This document shows positions 7,938 through 17,185 of a DNA stretch of 64,000 bases, piece by piece (the stretch's first letter is position 1; each line of letters begins with the position of its first letter). Origin of the DNA: Comamonas phosphati (lineage in GTDB: Bacteria > Pseudomonadota > Gammaproteobacteria > Burkholderiales > Burkholderiaceae_C); assembly GCF_014637085.1 (NCBI RefSeq), contig NZ_BMEU01000013.1:1-64000 (forward strand). Direction: 5' to 3'. Both the position numbers and the translations under genes were made by a program. The notes below the pieces were generated by a model. It did no database searches. It saw nothing but the letters and a program-made list of their open reading frames with translations, and had not been told where the DNA came from.

Positions 7938-9536
7938 ATGGCTGATTCTGCGTCCCTCATTCCCCTGCATGAGGCCCTGCGGCGCAATGCGCGCAACCAT
8001 CCCGGGCGCGATGCCTACATCTGGTACGGACAGCACATCAGCTCGCGCCAGATGGACGATGCCAGCGATGCGGTGGCGGCCCGACTGCAGGCCCTGGGGG
8101 TGAAGAAGGGCGAGCCTGTGGCCCTGTTCATGAACAACTGCCCGCAGTACATCGTCGCGCACTACGCGGTGCAGAAGATAGGCGCCATCGTCTGCCCCTG
8201 CGGGCCGCTGAACAAGGCGCATGAGCTCGAATACCAGCTCAATGACCTGCAGGCGCGCGTGATCATCGCGGCCGACGTGCTGCTCCCCATCGTGGACAAG
8301 GTGCGCGCCACCACGGCGCTGCAGCATGTGCTGGCCGTGCGCTACGCCGACTGGCTGCCCGCGCAGGCCACGTTGCCCTTGCCGGCCGAGCTGCAGGCGC
8401 CGGTCCAGCCGCTGCCGCAGGGAGTGGAGTCGGTGTGGGACATCATGCACAGCGGCGCCAGGCCAACGCCCGTGGCCGTGTCCCTGGACGATGTGGCGCT
8501 CATGACCTACACCTCGGGCACCACGGGCTTGCCCAAGGGCGCCATGCTCAGCTACGGCAACGCGGCCAGCAAGACGGCGGGCGCCAGCCAGGCCACGGGC
8601 GTGAACGCGGCCGACATGCTACTGGCCGTGGCGCCGCTGTATCACATCGCCGGCATGTCCATGGGCGTGAACATGCCCGTGCACAGCGGTGCGACCTGCG
8701 TGCTGCTGCACCGCTTTGACCCGCTGGCCGTGGCCCAGGCCCTGGAGCGCTACCGCGTGACCTGGTGGTACAGCATCGCGCCCATGAACGTGGCCGTGAT
8801 GCAGCTGCCGGGCGCGGAGAACATGGACTTCAGCTCGCTGCGCCGCAATACCGTGACCAGCTTTGGCATTGCCTACACCCAGGCACTGGCCGAGCAGTGG
8901 AAGCGCTTCACGCCCAACGCCATCTCCAGCGAGGCGGCCTACGGCCTTTCTGAAACCCACACCATGGACACCTCCATGCCCGGCGATGCCATCCGCTGGG
9001 GCACGCACGGCAAGCCCGTGCCCGGCAACGAGATCCGCGTCATAGCCCCCGAGACCGGCGATCCGCTGCCCGCGGGCGAGGTGGGCGAAATCATCATCCG
9101 CGGACCGGGCAACTTCAAGGGCTACTGGAACAAGCCCGAGGCCACGGCCAAGACGCTGAGGAACGGCTGGGTCTACACGGGCGACATGGGCCGCATCGAC
9201 GCCGACGGCTACCTCACCTTCATCGGCCGCTTCAAGGAAATGATCAAGGTCTCGGGCTACAGCGTGTTCCCCGAGGAGGTCGAGACCATTCTGATCAAGC
9301 ACCCGGCGATTGCGCAGGCGGCCGTCATCGGCGTGCCCGATCCGCAAAAGGGCGAGGTCGTGCGCGCCTTCATCGTGAAGAAGCCCGGCCAGGCGCTGGA
9401 GGCCGAGGAGTTGCTGGCCTGGTCCAGGGACAACATGGCCACTTACAAGGCGCCGCGCGAGGTGCGCTTCATCGATGCCTTGCCGGCGACGGGCGCGGGG
9501 AAGGTGTTGCGGCGCTTCCTGCGGGATATCGAGTGA
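7938..9536 (+). CDS. AMP-dependent acyl-CoA synthetase (class I adenylate-forming)
   Basis: A 532-residue adenylate-forming ligase that activates a carboxylic acid as acyl-AMP and transfers it to CoA. The P-loop TYTSGTTGLPKG lies near 190, the A5 motif YGLSETH near 335, A7 YTGDMGRID and A8 GRFKEMIKVSGYSVFPEEVE near 415-450, and the A10 lysine in GAGKVLRR near the end. ATG at 7938 has AGGAGA upstream. It is divergent from the TetR gene and followed, after a 720-base repeat-filled gap, by a biotin-dependent carboxylase. The acid substrate cannot be read from sequence; medium/long-chain or aromatic acids are plausible. Confidence 0.88.
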   Translation: MADSASLIPLHEALRRNARNHPGRDAYIWYGQHISSRQMDDASDAVAARLQALGVKKGEPVALFMNNCPQYIVAHYAVQKIGAIVCPCGPLNKAHELEYQLNDLQARVIIAADVLLPIVDKVRATTALQHVLAVRYADWLPAQATLPLPAELQAPVQPLPQGVESVWDIMHSGARPTPVAVSLDDVALMTYTSGTTGLPKGAMLSYGNAASKTAGASQATGVNAADMLLAVAPLYHIAGMSMGVNMPVHSGATCVLLHRFDPLAVAQALERYRVTWWYSIAPMNVAVMQLPGAENMDFSSLRRNTVTSFGIAYTQALAEQWKRFTPNAISSEAAYGLSETHTMDTSMPGDAIRWGTHGKPVPGNEIRVIAPETGDPLPAGEVGEIIIRGPGNFKGYWNKPEATAKTLRNGWVYTGDMGRIDADGYLTFIGRFKEMIKVSGYSVFPEEVETILIKHPAIAQAAVIGVPDPQKGEVVRAFIVKKPGQALEAEELLAWSRDNMATYKAPREVRFIDALPATGAGKVLRRFLRDIE

Positions 9537-9584
9537 AGCATTCTGTTGTGCATGCGCATATCTGTTGGTCAAACCGTATGTTGA

Positions 9585-10185
9585 TGCTGAGGGCAGAGGC
9601 CGGGTCTCGCCCCGGCGGGCGAGTTCCTTTCTTACTCGTGCAAGAAAGGAACCAAAGAACACGTCCCACTGTCTGCGGCCCTGCGGGCAACCTGCGTCAC
9701 GAGGCTTGTGGGGTGCGCCGCCCAACTCACTACGCGCCACATGTGAACATGCGGCGCTGCGCTCAAACAAACGGCGGCGAGTCAGTCTACGAAGCGGCTG
9801 CACTTTACGGTGCAGCCGCCACCCCACAAGCCTCGTGCCGCAGGCGCAGGCACAGGGGGGTAAAAACAGCGCGGTCCGGTTCCGGCTTCCTATCCCCCTT
9901 TGGGCTGCGCCTGCGGCGCCCGGTTCAGGCTGCGGGCAACGCTGCCGCAGGACAGCGTTGCTTCGTCATCTGGCTTGCGCCCGTTTGTTTGAGCGAAGCG
10001 CTGCAAGGCGCGCAGCGAGTTGGGGCGCACCGCAGGCTGAATCGGGTGACGCAGGTTTGCCCGAAGCGAAGCGCAGGGACGCAGGCAACGGGGCACATTT
10101 CTTTGGGTACTTTCTTGCTGTGCGGCAAGAAAGTACCTCGCCTGCCGGGGCGAAACCCAGCCTCTGCCCTTCAAGCAAACGTGCT
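9585..10185. repeat. Large diverged inverted repeat filling the ligase-carboxylase gap
   Basis: The 720 bases between 9537 and 10258 hold no convincing gene. Two related arms face each other: 9585-9850 on the plus strand and about 9900-10185 on the minus strand. Both carry GGGCAGAGGC, CGCCCCGGC.GGCGAG, CTTTCTT..AAGAAAG, AACCTGCGTCAC, GCGCTGCGCTCAAACAAAC-like and CCGCAGGCGCAG blocks in the same order. CTTTCTT/AAGAAAG forms a small hairpin within each arm. The element type is familiar from Comamonadaceae intergenic DNA; open frames within it (for example 9475-10266) look like repeat artefacts. Confidence 0.75.
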
Positions 10186-10258
10186 GCTCGCATCTGCCGA
10201 CGTGCCTGCACAAGTCCGAGTGAACGCGCCTGCGCAAAACTCCTGAACTGGAAATCGA

Positions 10259-13200
10259 ATGTTTGAAAAAGTACTGATTGCAAACCGCGGGGAGATCGCG
10301 CTGCGCATTGTCCGTGCCCTGCAGGAACTGGGCGTGGCCAGTCTGGCCGTGTATGCGCAGGACGACGCCCAGGCCCCGCATGTGGCTGCCGCCGACGAGG
10401 CCGTGGCGCTGGGCGCCGGCGGCCCGGCAGCCTATCTGGATGGCGCGCATCTGCTGCAGATTGCGCGAGCACATGGCTGCGATGCCCTGCATCCGGGCTA
10501 CGGCTTTCTCAGCGAGAACGCAGCATTCGCCCAGGCCTGCGCGGCGGCCGGCGTGCGTTTCATCGGGCCCGCGCCCGAGCAGTTGGCGCTGCTGGGCGAC
10601 AAGGCCAGGGCCCGCGCGCTGGCGCTGCAAAGCGATGTGCCTTTGATGCCCGGCAGCCAGGAAGCCGTGACGCTGGAGCAGGCCCAGGCCTTCTTCGCGG
10701 CGCAAAAAGCCGATGGCGCCAGCGGCATCATGATCAAGGCCATAGGCGGCGGCGGCGGGCGCGGCATGCGCGCCGTGGCCCGAGCCGACGAGCTGGCCGC
10801 GGCCTACGAGCGCTGCCGCAGCGAGGCGCGCGCGGCCTTTGGCGTGGACGGCGTCTATGTGGAGCGCCTGATGACGGGCGCGCGCCATATCGAGATCCAG
10901 GTGCTGGGCGATGGCAGCGAGCGGCCCATCGCGCTGGGCGAGCGCGAATGCACGCTGCAGCGGCGCTTCCAGAAGCTGGTCGAGATCGCGCCCAGCCCCA
11001 GCCTGCCGCAGGCGCTGCGCGAGCGCATCACGCGCGACGCGCTGCGCATGGCGGGTGGCATGCGCTATGAAAGTCTGGGCACCTTCGAGTTCCTGGTGGA
11101 CCTGCGCTCCGCCACCTTGCCCTATGTGTTCATCGAGGCCAATCCGCGCCTGCAGGTGGAGCACACCATTACCGAGGAAGTCTTCGGCATCGACCTGGTG
11201 CGGGCCCAGATCCGCATCGCGGCGGGCGAGCATCTGAGCGACCTGGACCTCGATGCCGGCGCACCGCCGCAACCGCGCGGCTATGCCGTGCAATGGCGCA
11301 TCAACGCCGAGACGCTGGACGCGCAAGGCCATTCGCGCCCGGGCAGCGGCCGCATCGCTGGCCTGCGCTGGCCGCAGGGGCCGGGCATACGCATCGATTC
11401 CCACGCGGTGCAGGGCAGCAGCCCTTCGCCGCACTACGACACGCTGCTGGCCAAGCTCATCATCCACAGCCCCGCGCAGCGCTTTGCCGATGTGCTGCGC
11501 CGCTCGCAGCGCGCGCTGGCCGAATGCCGTATCCAGGGCCTGGCGACCAATCTGGCCCTGCTGCAGGCGCTGTCGCAGCGGCCCGAGATGGACAGCCAGG
11601 CCGTGCACACGCGCTGGCTGGAAGAGGTGCTGCCGGAGCTGGTTGATGCTTCTGAAAAGATAGCTTTCGGCGACTTCTGTAATGTGGATTCAGAGGTAAA
11701 TGCATCTGAAGTTTCCATAAATAAATCGCAAGCCGCTCCTGAAAATGCAGTGCTGGCGCCCATGCCCGCCCGCGTCGTGCAATGGAGCGTGGCCGCGGGC
11801 GACACGGTGGCCCGTGGCGCCGAGCTGGGCATTCTCGAAGCCATGAAGATGCAGCACCTGCTGCTGGCCCAGCAGGCCGGCACCGTGCGCCAGCTGCTGG
11901 CCGAGCCCGGCAGCTATGTGGTGCAGGAGCAGCCGCTGCTGGTGCTGGCGCCAGCCGAAGGCGATGCCGCCCATGCCCAGGCGCAGCAGCAGGTGCAGGA
12001 CCCGGATCACATCCGCGCCGACCTGCAGCGCGTCATGGAGCGCCACGCCTTCACGCTGGACGCGGCCCGGCCCCAGGTCATGGACAAGCGCCACGCCCAG
12101 GGCAGCCGCAGCGCGCGCGAGAACATTGCCGACCTGTGCGACGAAGGCAGCTTCATCGAATACGGGGCGCTGGCGATTGCCGCGCAGACGCGCCGGCGCA
12201 GCGTCGAGGACCTGGTGGCCAACACGCCGGCCGACGGCATGGTCACGGGCATGGGTTCCATCAACGGCTCGCAGTTCGGCGAGGAGAAATCGCGCGCCGT
12301 GGTCATGTCCTATGACGCCACCGTGCTGGCCGGCACCCAGGGCATGCGCAACCACGCCAAGACCGACCGCATGCTGGGCATTGCCCTGCAGCAGAAGCTG
12401 CCCGTGGTGCTGTTCGCCGAAGGTGGCGGCGGGCGCCCCGGCGATACCGATACGCCCGTTGTCGCGGGCCTGCATGTGCACACCTTTGCGGCCTATGCGG
12501 CGCTGTCGGGCCAGGTGCCCGTGGTGGGCATCACGCATGGGCGCTGTTTTGCGGGCAATGCGGCGCTGCTGGGCTGCAGCGACGTCATCATCGCCACGCG
12601 CGCAAGCACCATTGGCATGGGCGGGCCGGCCATGATCGAAGGCGGCGGCCTGGGCGTGTTCAAGCCTGAAGAAGTCGGCCCCAGCGGCGTGCAGCATGCC
12701 AACGGCGTGATCGACATCCTGGTCGATGACGAGGCCCAGGCCGTGGCCGCGGCCAAATATTACCTCTCGTTCTTCCAGGGGCGCACCGGCGATTGGAGCG
12801 CGCCCGACACGCGGCTGCTGCGCCATGTGGTGCCCGAGAACCGTCTGCGCGCCTACGATATGCGCGCGGCCATGGCGCATCTGGTGGACGAGGGCAGCCT
12901 GCTCATGCTGCGCACGGGCTTTGGCGCCGGCATCCACACGGCACTAGCCCGCATCGAAGGACGGCCCGTGGGCATCATGGCCAATAACCCCGGTCATCTG
13001 GGCGGAGCCATCGATGCCGACGCCGCCGACAAGGCCGCGCGCTTCATGCAGCTGTGCAATGCGCACGGCATTGCCATCGTCAGCCTGGTCGACACGCCCG
13101 GCTTCATGGTCGGCCCCGAGGTCGAGAAGACGGCTCAGGTGCGCCATGTCAGCCGCCTGTTCGTCACGGGCGCGAAGCTGCGCGTGCCGTATTTCAGCGT

Positions 13201-13555
13201 GGTGCTGCGCAAGGGCTACGGCCTGGGCGCCATGGGCATGACGGCGGGCGGCTTCCATGCGCCCATCTTCAACGTGGCCTGGCCCACGGGCGAGTTCGGC
13301 GCCATGGGCCTGGAAGGCGCGGTGCGCCTGGGTTTCCGCAAGGAACTCGAAGCCCTGCCCGAAGGCGCCGAGCGCGAGGCGCTGTTCCAGAAGCTGCTGG
13401 CCCAGCAGTACGCCCACGGGGAGGCCATGCACATGGCGTCCACGCTGGAGATCGACGCCGTGATCGATCCCGCCGACACGCGCGCCTGGCTGGTGCGCGG
13501 GCTGGCCGGTGCCCGCTTGCGCGACGAGAGCACGCGGTTTGTCGATACCTGGTAG
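10259..13555 (+). CDS. Fused biotin carboxylase / BCCP / carboxyltransferase (acyl-CoA carboxylase)
   Basis: A 1098-residue single-chain biotin-dependent carboxylase. The biotin carboxylase half begins FEKVLIANRGEIALRIVRAL, with the ATP-grasp glycine loop GGGGGRGMR near 163-171 and the substrate motif EANPRLQVEHTITEE near 295-309. The biotinyl domain carries EAMKMQ with biotin-Lys at about 530. From about 590 onward is a full carboxyltransferase (N and C crotonase-fold halves). Such fusions usually carboxylate short acyl-CoAs such as propionyl- or acetyl-CoA. An unusually AT-rich linker (about 11640-11755) joins the BC and biotinyl domains. ATG at 10259 has only a weak GGA upstream. Confidence 0.88.
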   Translation: MFEKVLIANRGEIALRIVRALQELGVASLAVYAQDDAQAPHVAAADEAVALGAGGPAAYLDGAHLLQIARAHGCDALHPGYGFLSENAAFAQACAAAGVRFIGPAPEQLALLGDKARARALALQSDVPLMPGSQEAVTLEQAQAFFAAQKADGASGIMIKAIGGGGGRGMRAVARADELAAAYERCRSEARAAFGVDGVYVERLMTGARHIEIQVLGDGSERPIALGERECTLQRRFQKLVEIAPSPSLPQALRERITRDALRMAGGMRYESLGTFEFLVDLRSATLPYVFIEANPRLQVEHTITEEVFGIDLVRAQIRIAAGEHLSDLDLDAGAPPQPRGYAVQWRINAETLDAQGHSRPGSGRIAGLRWPQGPGIRIDSHAVQGSSPSPHYDTLLAKLIIHSPAQRFADVLRRSQRALAECRIQGLATNLALLQALSQRPEMDSQAVHTRWLEEVLPELVDASEKIAFGDFCNVDSEVNASEVSINKSQAAPENAVLAPMPARVVQWSVAAGDTVARGAELGILEAMKMQHLLLAQQAGTVRQLLAEPGSYVVQEQPLLVLAPAEGDAAHAQAQQQVQDPDHIRADLQRVMERHAFTLDAARPQVMDKRHAQGSRSARENIADLCDEGSFIEYGALAIAAQTRRRSVEDLVANTPADGMVTGMGSINGSQFGEEKSRAVVMSYDATVLAGTQGMRNHAKTDRMLGIALQQKLPVVLFAEGGGGRPGDTDTPVVAGLHVHTFAAYAALSGQVPVVGITHGRCFAGNAALLGCSDVIIATRASTIGMGGPAMIEGGGLGVFKPEEVGPSGVQHANGVIDILVDDEAQAVAAAKYYLSFFQGRTGDWSAPDTRLLRHVVPENRLRAYDMRAAMAHLVDEGSLLMLRTGFGAGIHTALARIEGRPVGIMANNPGHLGGAIDADAADKAARFMQLCNAHGIAIVSLVDTPGFMVGPEVEKTAQVRHVSRLFVTGAKLRVPYFSVVLRKGYGLGAMGMTAGGFHAPIFNVAWPTGEFGAMGLEGAVRLGFRKELEALPEGAEREALFQKLLAQQYAHGEAMHMASTLEIDAVIDPADTRAWLVRGLAGARLRDESTRFVDTW

Positions 13556-13688
13556 CTGTCTGAAAAGGCGTTGAAGCTCTTGCTTTTGGCGAGCGATCGA
13601 CCCGGTGCATGAAGTGTGTGCGGAGGCAGTTGCCAGGCGCAGAGAGTCTGCTTTCCCATGCTAAGCTGGAAGTCTTGACCCAATATTC

Positions 13689-13707
13689 GGCCGCGCCCGG
13701 CGCGGCC
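13689..13707 (+). other. GC-rich hairpin upstream of the aminotransferase
   Basis: GGCCGCGC (13689-13696) and GCGCGGCC (13700-13707) form a perfect 8-bp stem with a three-base loop, about 55 bases upstream of the aminotransferase start and 134 after the carboxylase stop. It lacks a U-run, so it may be a weak terminator or a leader structure. The rest of the 13556-13760 spacer shows nothing clear. Confidence 0.4.
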
Positions 13708-13760
13708 CCGGCTGCCGCCCTGGAAAGCAGGGCGCAGCCTTCGTGACTGGAGATAAGCCC

Positions 13761-14909
13761 ATGCCCGGACTTCTGCCCGATATCGATCCCGACGGCCTGC
13801 TCGAATTTTCGGTGGTCTATACCGACCGCGCGCTCAACCACATGTCCAAGCGCTTCATAGCCGTGATGCAGGACATCCTGGGCGCGCTCAAGGACGTCTA
13901 CCACGCCCATACCGCCGTGCTCGTGCCCGGCAGCGGCACCTTCGGCATGGAGGCCGTGGCGCGCCAGTTCGCCAACAAGGAAAAAGTGCTGATCGTGCGC
14001 AACGGCTGGTTCAGCTACCGCTGGACGCAGATCTTCGATGCCGATGAAGGGCTGGGCGGCGGTTCGGTGGTCTGCAAGGCGCGCCGCCAGGGTGGCGGCA
14101 GCCAGGACCCCTGGGCGCCTTGCCCGGCCGAGGAAGTGGCGGCGGCCATCCGCGCCGAAAAGCCCAAGGTCGTTTTTGCGCCGCACGTGGAAACGGCCAG
14201 CGGCATTCTGCTGCCCGACGAATACCTGCGTACCGTGGCCGATGCGGCGCACGAAGTCGGCGCGCTGTTCGTGCTCGACTGCGTGGCCTCGGGGGCCATG
14301 TGGGTGGACATGGAAAAGACCGGCGTGGACGTGCTGATCTCGGCGCCGCAAAAGGGCTGGAGCAGCTCGCCCTGCTGCGCCATGGTCATGCTCTCGGCCC
14401 GTGCACGCGAGGCTATCGAGCACACCCGGAGCTCCAGCTTCTCCTGCGACCTCAAGAAGTGGATGCAGATCGCCGAAGGCTACGAGAAAGGCCAGCACGC
14501 CTACCACACCACCATGCCCACCGATGCGCTGGTGCGCCTGCGCGATGCGATGCTCGAAACCCGCGAATACGGCTTTGCCAAGGTGCGCGAAGAGCAGATG
14601 GCACTGGGCGCCAAGGTGCGCGCCATGCTCGAGGCACGCGGCTTCCCCAGCGTGGCCGCCGCGGGCTTCAAGTCGCCCGGGGTGGTGGTCAGCTACACCG
14701 CCGACCCCGAGATCCAGAGCGGCCGCGCCTTCCTCAAGGTCGGCCTGCAAACCGCTTCGGGCGTGCCGCTGCAGTGTGACGAAGGCGCGGATTTCCAGAC
14801 CTTCCGCCTGGGCCTGTTCGGCCTCGAAAAATGGCATCAGGCAGACCGCAGCGTAGCCCACCTGTCCAAGGCGCTGGACGATATCGGCATTGCGCCCGCC
14901 AAGGCTTGA
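13761..14909 (+). CDS. Class V aminotransferase (alanine-glyoxylate/serine-pyruvate type)
   Basis: A 382-residue PLP enzyme of the fold-I class V group. VPGSGTFGMEA (56-66) binds the PLP phosphate, FVLDCVASGAMW holds the Asp that pairs with the pyridine nitrogen, and the Schiff-base lysine is K198 in SAPQKGWSS. ATG at 13761 is chosen because GGAGA precedes it; a GTG at 13743 is in frame. It probably moves amino groups between alanine or serine and glyoxylate or pyruvate, but the family also includes phosphonate and aminoacetaldehyde enzymes. The FKBP gene starts 14 bases after its stop. Confidence 0.85.
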   Translation: MPGLLPDIDPDGLLEFSVVYTDRALNHMSKRFIAVMQDILGALKDVYHAHTAVLVPGSGTFGMEAVARQFANKEKVLIVRNGWFSYRWTQIFDADEGLGGGSVVCKARRQGGGSQDPWAPCPAEEVAAAIRAEKPKVVFAPHVETASGILLPDEYLRTVADAAHEVGALFVLDCVASGAMWVDMEKTGVDVLISAPQKGWSSSPCCAMVMLSARAREAIEHTRSSSFSCDLKKWMQIAEGYEKGQHAYHTTMPTDALVRLRDAMLETREYGFAKVREEQMALGAKVRAMLEARGFPSVAAAGFKSPGVVVSYTADPEIQSGRAFLKVGLQTASGVPLQCDEGADFQTFRLGLFGLEKWHQADRSVAHLSKALDDIGIAPAKA

Positions 14910-14923
14910 ACACGGAAATGCTC

Positions 14924-15355
14924 ATGAAAAAATCGCCATTGAAATCGCCATCGGCATGGGCCCTGGCGTCTGCCGCCGTCCTGTTTTCCGGCATCTGCGC
15001 GCACGCGGCGCAGCCGGTGACGACGCCCAGCGGCCTGGTCTACGAAAGCATCACCGAAGGCACGGGCGCCAGCCCCAAGGCCACGGACACGGTCAAGGTG
15101 CACTACCGCGGCTACTTTCCCGAGACGGGCAAGGAGTTCGACAGCTCCTATGCGCGCCAGCAGCCCATCGACTTTCCGCTCAATGGCGTGATTCCCTGCT
15201 GGACCGAGGGCCTGCAGAAGATGAAGGTCGGCGGCAAGGCCAAGCTGACCTGCCCGCCCGGCATTGCCTACGGCAGCCGCGGCGCGGGCCGGGTGATTCC
15301 GCCCAACGCCACGCTCAACTTCGAGGTGGAGCTGCTGGACGTCAAGAGCCGCTGA
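14924..15355 (+). CDS. Periplasmic FKBP-type peptidyl-prolyl cis-trans isomerase
   Basis: A 143-residue exported FKBP. A signal peptide ends around AHAAQ (residue 26), and one FKBP domain follows: VKVHYRGYFPETGKEFDSSY, GVIPCWTEGLQKMKVGGKAKLTCPPGIAYG and PPNATLNFEVELL give the usual active-site pattern (Asp in FDSS, Trp in CWTEG, Tyr in AYG). I prefer ATG 14924, which has GGAA six bases upstream; ATG 14918 is two codons earlier. It is probably co-transcribed with the aminotransferase, though no functional link is obvious. It catalyses proline isomerisation during folding of envelope proteins. Confidence 0.88.
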   Translation: MKKSPLKSPSAWALASAAVLFSGICAHAAQPVTTPSGLVYESITEGTGASPKATDTVKVHYRGYFPETGKEFDSSYARQQPIDFPLNGVIPCWTEGLQKMKVGGKAKLTCPPGIAYGSRGAGRVIPPNATLNFEVELLDVKSR

Positions 15356-15374
15356 TCACCTGGACCAGCGGGCG

Positions 15375-17024
15375 TCAGCGCCTGACGCCCAGCCGTTCGT
15401 TCAGTCGTTTGGCCAGGCGCTGCAGATTGGCGCGGTCCATCTGCAGCTCGCGCGCCGCCGCCGCCCAACTGCCGTGGTGGCGCGCCAGGCTGGCGCTGAC
15501 TAGGCTGTGCTCATAGGCGGCCACCGCCTCGCGCAGGCCGGCGGACGGCACGGGCGGTTCGGGCAGGCCTGCAGCCGCAGCGCCCGGCAAGGCAGCTGCT
15601 GCAGCCACCGTGGTTGCGATGCCGGTTTGCTGTGCCCCACCACCCCACAGGTCATCGACGCCCAGCGTCACGATGCGCGGCCGCGCGACGTTGCGCGCGG
15701 GTGTGCTGCCGGCGCTGCCCCGGCTCAGGGCCTTGAGCACGGCGCGGCTGATCAGGTGTTCGAGCTCGCGCACATTGCCGGGCCAGGCATGGGTGAGCAG
15801 GGCCGACTGGGCTGCGGCGTCGAGGCGCAGGCCGCCCAGTTGCAGGCGCGAACGGTTTTCCTCCAGGAAATAGCCGGCCAGCAGCAGCACGTCGCTGTCG
15901 CGCTCGCGCAGCGGCGGCACGGTGAGCGGATAGACATTGAGGCGGTGGTAGAAGTCGGCGCGCATGCGGCCGGCGCGCACGTCTTCGGCCAGGTCGCGGT
16001 TGGTGGCGGCGATCACGCGCACGTCCACATGGTGCTCGCGGTCCGAGCCCAGGCGCTGCAGCTGCCCGCTTTGCAGCACGCGCAGCAGCTTGGCTTGCAC
16101 GGGCAGCGAAAGCTCGCCTACCTCGTCGAGGAACAGCGTGCCGTGGTGCGCCTGCTCGAACTTGCCGCTGCGCTCGGACAGCGCGCCCGTGAAGGCGCCG
16201 CGCACATGGCCGAACAGCTCGCTTTCCACCAGGTTGTCGGGCAGGGCCGCGCAGTTGATGCTGATCAGCGGCTGGCCGGCGCGGCTCGATCGGGCGTGGA
16301 CGGCGCGGGCCACCAGCTCCTTGCCGGTACCCGTCTCGCCGGTGACGAGCACGCTCAGCTCGCTGGCGGCCACCAGCGCCATATCCCTTTGCAGCTGGCG
16401 CATGGCCGGGCTGTGGCCCAGCATTTCGCGCTCGCCGCTGGCTGTGGCCTGGCTGGTGTCGGCGCCCTGAGGGCGTGCCGAACTCGCCGAACGGGCCAGC
16501 TGCGAGAGCTGGTGCACGCGCTCGGCCGTGGCCACGGTGGCGGCGGCCAGATTGCTGAAGGCCTGCAGCAGCGCGAGCAGGGCGGGGTCGGCAAAGCGGC
16601 CGGGCTCCAGCGCATCCAGCGTGAGCAGGCCCCAGGGCAGGCCGCCGGCCTGCAGCACGCAGCCCATGCAGTCGTGGACATGCAAATGCGCAATGGTTTG
16701 GCCGTGGTTGGCAACCAGGCCGTCGTACGGGTCGGGCAGGGGGCTGTCGGGCGCAAAGCGCATGGCCTGGCCGGCGGCCAGCAATTGGGCAAAGCGCGGA
16801 TGTTCGGCCAGGCGAAAACGCCGGCCCAGGGCGTCGGGCACCAGGCCGTCGATGGCCACGGGGTGCAGCCATTCTCCATCCAGGCGCAGCAGGGCCACGG
16901 CATCGGCCGGCAGCAGCGTGCGCAGGGCCGCGAGCAGGCGGCGCAGGCGCTCGCGCTCGGGCAGGTCCTGGGCCAGGTCGGCGATCAGCGGGATGACGGC
17001 GTTGAGGATGTTGGATGTAGTCAT
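15375..17024 (-). CDS. norR: NorR, nitric-oxide-responsive sigma-54-dependent activator
   Basis: A 549-residue bacterial enhancer-binding protein. An N-terminal GAF domain (about 1-170) senses NO through a non-haem iron in NorR. The central AAA+ domain has Walker A GETGTGKE (229-236), the sigma-54 contact loop GAFTGA (276-281) and Walker B FLDEVGE. A Fis-type HTH (GSWAAAARELQMDRANLQRL) ends the protein. ATG 17024 is chosen over 17045 because the latter lies in a palindromic binding site. It is divergent from hmp, the classic NO-detoxifying target. A long Ala/Pro-rich linker separates the AAA+ and HTH parts. Confidence 0.9.
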   Translation of the reverse strand: MTTSNILNAVIPLIADLAQDLPERERLRRLLAALRTLLPADAVALLRLDGEWLHPVAIDGLVPDALGRRFRLAEHPRFAQLLAAGQAMRFAPDSPLPDPYDGLVANHGQTIAHLHVHDCMGCVLQAGGLPWGLLTLDALEPGRFADPALLALLQAFSNLAAATVATAERVHQLSQLARSASSARPQGADTSQATASGEREMLGHSPAMRQLQRDMALVAASELSVLVTGETGTGKELVARAVHARSSRAGQPLISINCAALPDNLVESELFGHVRGAFTGALSERSGKFEQAHHGTLFLDEVGELSLPVQAKLLRVLQSGQLQRLGSDREHHVDVRVIAATNRDLAEDVRAGRMRADFYHRLNVYPLTVPPLRERDSDVLLLAGYFLEENRSRLQLGGLRLDAAAQSALLTHAWPGNVRELEHLISRAVLKALSRGSAGSTPARNVARPRIVTLGVDDLWGGGAQQTGIATTVAAAAALPGAAAAGLPEPPVPSAGLREAVAAYEHSLVSASLARHHGSWAAAARELQMDRANLQRLAKRLNERLGVRR

Positions 17025-17025
17025 A

Positions 17026-17045
17026 TTGACATTGATTGATGTCAA
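17026..17045. promoter_or_regulatory. Palindromic NorR-type site
   Basis: TTGACAT-N6-ATGTCAA is a perfect palindrome right at the norR start. A second, imperfect TTGAC/GTC-containing palindrome (about 17054-17071, around GACTTGAAGTC) follows, giving a tandem array about 50-90 bases upstream of the sigma-54 promoter. Enhancer sites for NorR are expected exactly here; the motif contains the GT-N7-AC type spacing known for NorR. Confidence 0.6.
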
Positions 17046-17117
17046 TAAGTCTACATTGACTTGAAGTCGATTTGACTCTTGTCAGCACAAACCCTTGTTT
17101 TGTATGGCGTCGTTGGC

Positions 17118-17133
17118 TGGCATGGCGATTGCA
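17118..17133 (+). promoter_or_regulatory. Sigma-54 (-24/-12) promoter of hmp
   Basis: TGGCATGGCGATTGCA matches the sigma-54 consensus TGGCAC-N5-TTGC with the GG and GC dinucleotides 10 bases apart. It lies 53 bases upstream of the hmp GTG and downstream of the palindromic sites. With a GAFTGA-containing NorR encoded divergently, this is the expected arrangement for NO-induced transcription. Confidence 0.8.
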
Positions 17134-17185
17134 TTGGTCTTCTCGATCCTGCCATTGAGCGGGCCACGACCAAGGAGTTTCTTCC

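Noticed and set aside
9890-11608. 572-residue minus-strand frame over the inverted repeat and the carboxylase
   Set aside because: Opposite to a clearly conserved carboxylase and composed of low-complexity His/Arg/Ala sequence; part lies in repeat DNA.
13743-13760. GTG start for the aminotransferase
   Set aside because: The ATG at 13761 has a GGAGA site at the right distance, and the GTG would place that site inside the gene.
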